Notes under the pieces: model-generated | The model's input: the letters and a program-made list of their open reading frames with translations, nothing else | What the model was told of the DNA's origin: nothing | The model's database searches: none | NCBI GenBank assembly: GCA_947579605.1 | Contig: OX388329.1 | Coordinates: forward strand, 29,428,693-29,492,692 | From: Athripsodes cinereus | Lineage: Eukaryota; Arthropoda; Insecta; Trichoptera; Leptoceridae | Direction: 5' to 3' | Length of the DNA: 64,000 nucleotides | Position numbers and translations under genes: made by a program | Shown here: piece after piece, positions 51,301-60,064 of the stretch | Layout of the letters: the number at the start of each line of letters is the position of its first letter | Position numbering within the stretch: the first letter of the stretch is position 1

Positions 51301-54300
51301 ACATGGAGGCTCGAAGCGCATCATCTGTGACCTTGTAGTCACCATCTGAGACCCCGCATATATGGAATAGAGTGTTTTGATAGCAAGACATCTCGCCTTC
51401 ATTGCAGAAGTTGTTGTTAATACAAGTATCGCTCTGTATGTTTCGGGATTTAGAACTATTGAGCAATGAGCTGCGATAATTCATACTTGTATTATTGTGT
51501 GCATTCTCGTTGCTGACTGAAGGAAGGAAAGTTTGTTGAAATAAAAATAAAAAAGTAAATAGGTAGGATTAATAAATTGTGCTTGTATATTTCCAGGTGC
51601 ACTCTGTGTGATAAAGTGTTCAGTAAGAGAAAAAATCTCAAACAGCATGTCCTCATACACAACAAGGAGAAGGCAAACAAGTGTACACTGTGCCACAGGT
51701 ATGTGGGAGCAAACTTTGAACTCTGTGCGAAAACCAGATTAGTATAAGTCTCGCATTCTATTATGTTTCTTGCAAAAGGCAGGTATATTACATGTAAAAT
51801 ATTTAACATATCTTGAATCCGATGATGAGATATGCATGTATTCTGTAGTAGATATCGTTTATAAAGTTATCTTCTAGGATTGCATTGGAACCTTCAGCTG
51901 TAGTGATCAACTTGTAATAATAATAATTCCACCCATGCTGGATGTTATGATAATATTATGTTATTTTTAATATAATGGTGACCGGTGTGGCGTGGAGGCT
52001 AACGCATTTGCCTTTGAGTCACTAGGTCCCGGGTTCGATTCCCGGCCAGGGCAAAATGAAGAATGGCCTTTTTCAGATTGTCCTGGGTCTGGGTGTTACA
52101 TGTATATGTGTGTAGTGCATTGTATATATGTGTATCGTCGCGTTAGTACCCATAATACAAGATTCACATCTTAGTTTGGGACTAGCTCGGTCTGTGTGAA
52201 TTGTCTATACATATGTTATATAATCCGTAACTTTTTGCGTATTATCCATTGTGGGTTTTCTGTAGATGTCGTATTCAATATTATTGTTTTTTATTGATAG
52301 AGAAAGGTCCAGAAAATTTAATTTGTTGTCCTTGCCAACTTCCAGAGTGAACTTTATCTTCTTATGAACAGAGTTCACATACGTCATAAGAGCATCTAGT
52401 TGTCTTACAGTACCGCTCCACATGATTATGATGTCATCGACATATCTCCACCATCGATATATATGTTTAGTTGTATAGTGATTCGATTTTAGTATTTGGT
52501 TTTCCAAATAGTCCATAAATATGTCCTCTTCATCCCCCACTTAAAATTGTTAACTGCATAATTTATTTATTGTACCTCCGTAATCAATTTGTATTCTTTC
52601 TAAATTTAGTATTGATAATGTCTTGGTAAAGGACGAAACAATTGTCTACTCATTTATAAAATATAGTGTGTATTTATAAAAAAGTTAAGTGTTTACTTCA
52701 TACGATAATATTATGTTTATGACACAGAGGACAATGTTCACTGCATTTGTGGAATATGCCGTGAAGGTTTATTTAATTATTAAAAATACAACGGCAAACA
52801 TAAGTAGATAGATTTATACTTTCAATAGATTGATATTATTTATATTGTGATGGTTTCATGTTTCAGAGCTTTTACCAGACCAGACCAACTCATCCTACAC
52901 ATGAACAATCACACAGGCAAGAAAAGGCACCAGTGTACATTCTGTGATAAAGGTAACAAATATGTTGTCCTTTTTTTCTTCTCAGCCTTCTCCCGTCCAT
53001 TGTTGGACAAACCTTTTCTCCGTTTCATCATCCCTCTATCTCAATACTGGCCTTTCCATGTTAATGGTGTGGTTTTTTCATTTCTATCCCAAGAGATTTT
53101 CTTTATCCATCATCGTGGTTACCTTATTTAAATATTTTGCATTAGTTTTTATTATTATCTTTGTATTTTTAATGTTAATTTCGTAGTCACATGTTATTGC
53201 TTATGTATCGTTTCAGGATTCAACATGCTCTCTACCCTAAAGGACCACATTCGCACTCACAGCGGAGAAAAACCGTATCTATGTCCAACTTGTGGAAAAG
53301 GTAATGAAATTTGCTTAGTAAGATGAGACTTTAAATATAACGCGTTAGTTTCCTATTTCTTATCTGCTAACTGTGGCGCTATCTTTTGGATTCCTCTGAG
53401 TAGGATCAGCAGGTCCTGGTAGGTCTGACATTTCACACAAGAAGGGCAATTGGAGGAATAACTGCATGCACAAACATATAGGCCATCTTCTTTATGCTGT
53501 AAATAAATGAGACACGCAATATATGTAGGTGGATTGACAATGTCCTCATAAGGCGAAAGACGTCTCTCTCACAGAATAAAACAATAGTAGAATAAAACAC
53601 TTGTTTTATTTATTTCGATATGTAGGTGTCATATACTTCATCAATGAATCAAATACAGTAATATGTTTATATTTGAATGTAAGGGCACTGCAAAATCAAT
53701 GAATAGATTGGGATACTTATTGTTCACGACAGACCCTATGGAACCATATTAGGTGCATATATAAAATGAATTAAATAGTTTTTTTTTTAATTTCCCTTTG
53801 CAGGATTCACACAGAACACCAACTTGAAGCAGCACATAATGAGACACAACGCGACCAAACCATTTGGTTGTCCCATGTGCCAGTCCAGGTTTGTATCTAA
53901 GGGAGAGTTGGATGCCCATCTCAGGAAGCACACAGGAGATCATCCATTTGTATGCGACACATGCGGCTCTGGATTCACTACCTCCAGTTCGCTGGTGAGA
54001 CTTTCATTTCCGCATTGCGATATTTTGTCTGTTGTATTTGTTTGCATATTTGTATGTCAGTGTGAAACTACTCTGCATTGATTTTGGATCAAATTGCCAT
54101 ACAAAAGACATACTTTTTACTGCACATTTATCTATGTTGAAAATTGTATTGCATTATGTGATATCTGTAGTCAAATATATTATGTCGAATAGCCACAGTC
54201 ATCTTTGACAGTAATTACACGTTAACAAAATATGCGAGATGTTGAAAATGTGATTGTTTTAAAAATATTTGAAGGTCCGCACTGAAAAATGCAAAATCTT

Positions 54301-57300
54301 GAAATACTGTAGTTTCCTTCTGACATACTGTGATATTCATGTCAATTGTCAAATTTATAAACCTTACTATATTTTGACAGCACATATCTTCAGTACGCAT
54401 GCCCATCATTATGAAATATTATTTATCCGTTATGAAATGACTACTAGTTCAAGAAATTAAATGTAATATAATGATTACATATACTAGGCGGGACCGTGGT
54501 TGCGTGGGCAGCTTGCTGGCCTAAAGTGGTGCCCTTAAGTGATGCGCTGATTTCTGAACACGCATACTGTATGATGAATGTTGATATCTGTAAACCTTAC
54601 TTTGTTTTTCGGTTTGGCTGATCTGAGTAAAATAGTCAATTTAGGATATTTTGTCGTTCATTAGATTCATGTTTTTAACTAATATGTACTAGTCAATGCC
54701 AGAACAATTTTATACAATGTATTAGTGCATAAGTATTAGAATACATTTTTTACATCACTCGATTTATTTGACGTATGTCACTTGTTACATTTTAAGTCTA
54801 TTATATTAATTGTATGTAAAAATATGTTTTTATGTAACACAGTTAGAAAGAAGACTTGCACGAACTGTGGTAGCCAATGACACCAAATTTTAGTTGTTTA
54901 AAATAGAATACACCTTCGTCCTATACTCTTAAAATCTCTTCATTCAAAAGCCGAAAAAATATAATATTTTAAAAATTTTAAACTCCTTGCGATTAAATCT
55001 ATGTATCATATACACTCTCTTAATAGTTCAATACGTTTATTAGTCATTCTATTGTCTGTCTACCCCACAAAGTGTTTAATAAAGTATATTCAATTGATTT
55101 GTTAGTTTAGCCCCCTTCTTAATCTACACTGCTTTGCGATAATTTAATGTATACATTCAACGTTAATATTAATATGTAGGCGAGTTACTTTGTTCATTAT
55201 CTTAAGAAGTTTCTAAGCATTGCGTTATATATGAAGTGTGTATGATTAGAATATAACTGTGTTCGGGCTTTATTTTTTTCACAATTATTAGTAATACTAA
55301 TACGTAATACAAGTGATCTCTTATGTTGACGTGAACTTGATGTTGATGGGGGTTAATCGATTAAGGGTTGTTTCTTCTGAACTCATCCATTTAGGGAACA
55401 GTTTCAATGTTTAATACACTTGTCTAATTTTACTAAATGAATTCGTGGGTTCAATACTAGAACTAGACATCTCAAAATTTGGTGGTTTATAGTTATGTGC
55501 TCCCGATGTTCACATTTAATGTTTGAGTAATTTCTATTCTATTCTATTTTTCTCAAGATCGTCCACTCGTTTGCGAGTGATTTAGATTGAGTAATTTCTA
55601 GTAATAATTATGAATTGAGAGGTTTCCTTGTACTACTGTAATCAAAGTTTTTCAATAATATATATGTATAACATATTAATTACTTTGTATCCTTCTGAGT
55701 CGTGTAATGTCATGATTTATCTATTACCTCAAAACATTTGATTTTGACATGTCTAATCTAGTATATTGAGCCCACGAATTACTCAAGGGTTTTGTTTTTA
55801 TAAGTCCAATCACTATGAAATAAATCGCAAAAAAATCCTTTAGAATTGTTATATTTCTTTCCTTAGAAGCATCTTTTACAGTCAATATTTGAAAATGGCT
55901 GCGAAAATCCATTAATTACACGTTTCATATTTATTCCATTTTTGTATTGTAAATCTGTTTAGAATACATTTTTAAGAATTGATCTTGTTTATTTAGTGAA
56001 CTTAGTGTTTTTAGCAATTTTATATAAAATATTGGGAATACACATTTTTTATAGGCAATTTTTAGTATTTTTATTTATTTATTCATTCATTCATTCTTTA
56101 CTGTACATTGATTGCAGACAATTACATAAAAGGTGGACATTCAAATAGTAACTACTACATAGTTTTTTTGTTTGTTTTATAAGTCATTTGTGTTTTCATG
56201 TTGTCTTGAAAAGGTTATAAAATAATCATTATTGCAAATTTGCAATTTCTAACAACCAACAAGGTTCAAACAATCACAGATTTCTATGCCATTCTTTATA
56301 CTAAATATTAGTAAATTCATAGATTTAATACTTTTTCACATTTACCTGTTAATATAAAACACACTGATAAAAGTACATTCACAAGAAAATTAATTGTGAA
56401 CTGGCTTTCAATAACATCCCCTCTTGTTATCAAGCTGATGCACGGCTACCCATTACATATATGATTGCCTGTGATTTGTTGCGAGTTTTATTAATTATCT
56501 TTGTGAGATGTTATTATTGATGTGCTGCTATTGAATACATTTTATTATTTTCATCGTACATTGTTTGTTATTGTGGATTTTCTCTCGTTGTCTCCAGGTT
56601 AAACACAAGCGTATTCACACGGGAGAGCGTCCGTACGCCTGTGACTTGTGTCCGCTAAGGTTCACAGCTCTGGGCACATTGAAGAACCACCGCAGAACAC
56701 ACACGGGAGAAAAACCCTTTGCTTGTACGCACTGTAGTCGAGCTTTCGCACAGAAAAGTGATCTGGTAAGTACTATTTATTTTATTTTATTTATTAAACT
56801 ATAAACGTCTGTTGTCTTTTAAATTACAATATAATGTACTTTACTCAATACAATTCACATCAATACACATCATTTCTCTACACTCTATACCAGTATTTCC
56901 CAAACTATGTGTTGGGACCCACCGGAGCAAATATTGAGTGGGCCCTGAGCATTGAGTAGTTCCATGACTCGTTTACTAGAGAATCTTAGCATTTCCAATA
57001 TTTATGACCTCTTTACTCTAAGACAGCTAAAAGGTGTGTCCCAAGATTGGAAAATTTTGTTAGATGGGTCGCGGAGCCCAGTCAAATTTGGGAACCACTG
57101 CTCTATACAATTTAATATATAAATGCAGTAAGAAAACAATACAAAAAGTATAATGAAATTTAATATATATATATATATATATATTCGAAAAATCTTTTAT
57201 CGGATTACTCCGTGTACATGGATTATTACCCAAAGGGGCATATTTCCGACGTTTCGGCTGAACACGGTCAGCCATAATCATGGATTAATATTTAAGACAT

Positions 57301-59667
57301 AAATGGAGGTAATAATAAATAAAAAAGTGGAAAAAATATATAATAGTAAGGATGGAAAGAGAAAATATGTACTAAAATATGTAAGATATAAAGGTGATGA
57401 ATACGTAGTAATGATATAAATACATATACAAATATAAATAAGTAATTGGAATTTAGCTATTGTAAAGAGTATACCAATAGAATACGTAGTAATATGTAAC
57501 GGAGTTATAAGTAGATGTAAAAATAACGAAGTAATAATAATATGCACGAAGTAATATGTAGTATTATAATTAGACTATTGTAAAGAAAAAGGTATGTAAC
57601 GAGGAAGTAAAACAAATGTAAAATATCAAAGTAATGAATACGTAGTAATCGAGATAGAGATAGTTGGTAATGATATACACATATAAATAACGCAGCAATA
57701 GCGAGGTAATAAATAAAAGAATGAAAAATATCGAAGTAATAATACATAAGTTAGATTGGATGAACAGTGGAGAGAAAGAAATAATAATGATAAATACCTA
57801 CATATAAATGTAAAATAAAAACTTGGTGTTGGATAAACAATATAGAATAGGAGACGGTAATTAAGTATATATACATGCGGTAATAAATATAAAATAGAGG
57901 AAGGAAAGAGATAAATACGTTATATAGTGATAAGTATGATTGAACAAAACGATAGAGAAAAAAGTGGTAATATATACGTAGTAATATAATAATATGGCTC
58001 ATATAATACCAATTTTCAAAGATGACGATAAAGATAATCCTAAGAATTACCGACCTATTGCGTTGTTAAATAGTATGTCTAAAATTTTTGAAAAAGTAAT
58101 TAACAAACAGCTTAGCAAATACCTTGAAGAAAATTGCATTCTTTCGGCTAAACAATTTGGTTTTAGACAAAAAAAAAGCACTCAAGATGCGATAATTGAA
58201 GTGACTGAATTTATTACAAGAGCACTGGACGAGAGAGAAAAATGTGTGGGAATATTTCTGGATCTGCGAAAGGCGTTTGATTCAGTGAGCCATGACTTGT
58301 TGATTGAAAAGATTGGAGAAATATGTGTTGATGCAGCTACAGTAAACTGGTTTTCGTCATATTTATCAAACAGAACACAGGCAGTAAAAATGACAAAATG
58401 TACTAGCGCGCCTCTTCCAGTTAATTATGGGGTTCCTCAGGGTAGTATCTTGGGACCAACACTGTTCCTGCTATATATTAACGACCTATGCTCCCTGAAT
58501 ATAGATGGAACTATAATCTCATATGCAGATGATACTGTTTTGCTCATTAAATCGTCAACGTGGAGCAAAGTTTATGAAAAAGCCGAAAAAGGGCTAAATG
58601 TAGTAAAACATTGGCTTGACTGTAACCTACTAACTCTAAATGTCGACAAGACTAAATACATGACTTTTGCTATTAACAAAAGATTACAAAAGGAATCAAA
58701 CGGCTTTCACATCACAATACACGATTGTCAAAACCAAGGCTTATCATGTACATGCCCTAAACTTACAAAAACCTCGCAATACAAATACTTGGGAGTCATC
58801 ATTGATGACTGTCTTAAATGGAAAGAGCATATATCAAACCTCTCCAAAAAAACTAGGCAGCTAATGTTCATATTCAGAAATCTAAGAGAAATATTTGATT
58901 TGAACTTATTAAAATCGTTATACTTTGCTTTAGGACAGTCCATACTGTCTTATGGAATAGCTGGGTGGGGTGGTATGGCTAAAACAAACATTTACCCTAT
59001 TTTAATAGCCCAAAAAGCATTACTCAAAGTCATATCCCGGAAACCATACAGATACTCGACGAACCTATTGTTTTCTGAGTTCGGTGTTTTGGATATACGC
59101 CAGTTGTATATCAAGACAATTGTTAAAAAGCTGCACAAAGACCCGGAAAAATACCTACCTAATTATGTACACGCGATAAATACCAGAAACAAAACTTTAT
59201 TACAGCCCACAATAGTACACACTACTTTTGCACAAAGACATTACATTCACTTAGCACCACGAATATACAATAAAATAATCCCAGACATACTTGACTTACT
59301 ATTACCAAATAACAATAACCTAAATAAATTACTCACGAGGTGGTTGATGGACAGGGGCAGAGAGTTGTGTGAGAATGATCTTATCCATATTACAAAATAA
59401 AGCCTTAATGTAATGAGCGAGTATGTGTAGTCATATTATAATTTGTGTTGTTTATTCTTAATTATTAAATTATCTTATTTTTTATACTTTAAATTCTTTA
59501 TTATGTTATTTTGTTTTATTATTCTTTTGATTATTTTATAGTTATTGTGTTGTAAAATGTAAAAAATTTTTAGTATTGCCCCAGAACAGATTTCGATCTA
59601 GTGGGGCATTATATTCCAATATGATTTTTACTGTTATTTAAAAATGTAAAATTTTGGAAATAAATAA

Positions 59668-59700
<33 letters not shown>

Positions 59701-60013
59701 GTAAAATTGAATGAACAATAGAGAGAAAAAATAGTAATATATATGTATAGAGAAGATATAAGATACCTTGTGGAGATTGATAATTCGTCACAGCAATCAG
59801 CGTATGGTGGAGCAATTCAGCCTTCGAGGCAAAATATCGGTATTATACTTGTAGCACAGATAACACAATATTACGCCTGTGATGGCAAAACTGCCCGAGG
59901 CCAAAACACTAATCACTTACGATAACTTCACTTAGGCTAGTCGAAAAACACAGATATATCCAGCAACAACTAGGATACAACTATCCTCCACGACAACCAG
60001 AGAGAAATTTGAT

Positions 60014-60064
<51 letters not shown>

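Noticed and set aside
51976..52060. Functional tRNA gene
   Set aside because: Good A and B boxes but followed by a SINE body shared with three other copies.
57060..57100. Gene-like GGGTCGCGGAGCC segment
   Set aside because: Part of the hAT MITE at 56891-57100.
57278..58002. Several 80-90 codon minus-strand ORFs rich in Ile, Tyr and Leu
   Set aside because: Products of the purine-rich low-complexity tract, not genes.
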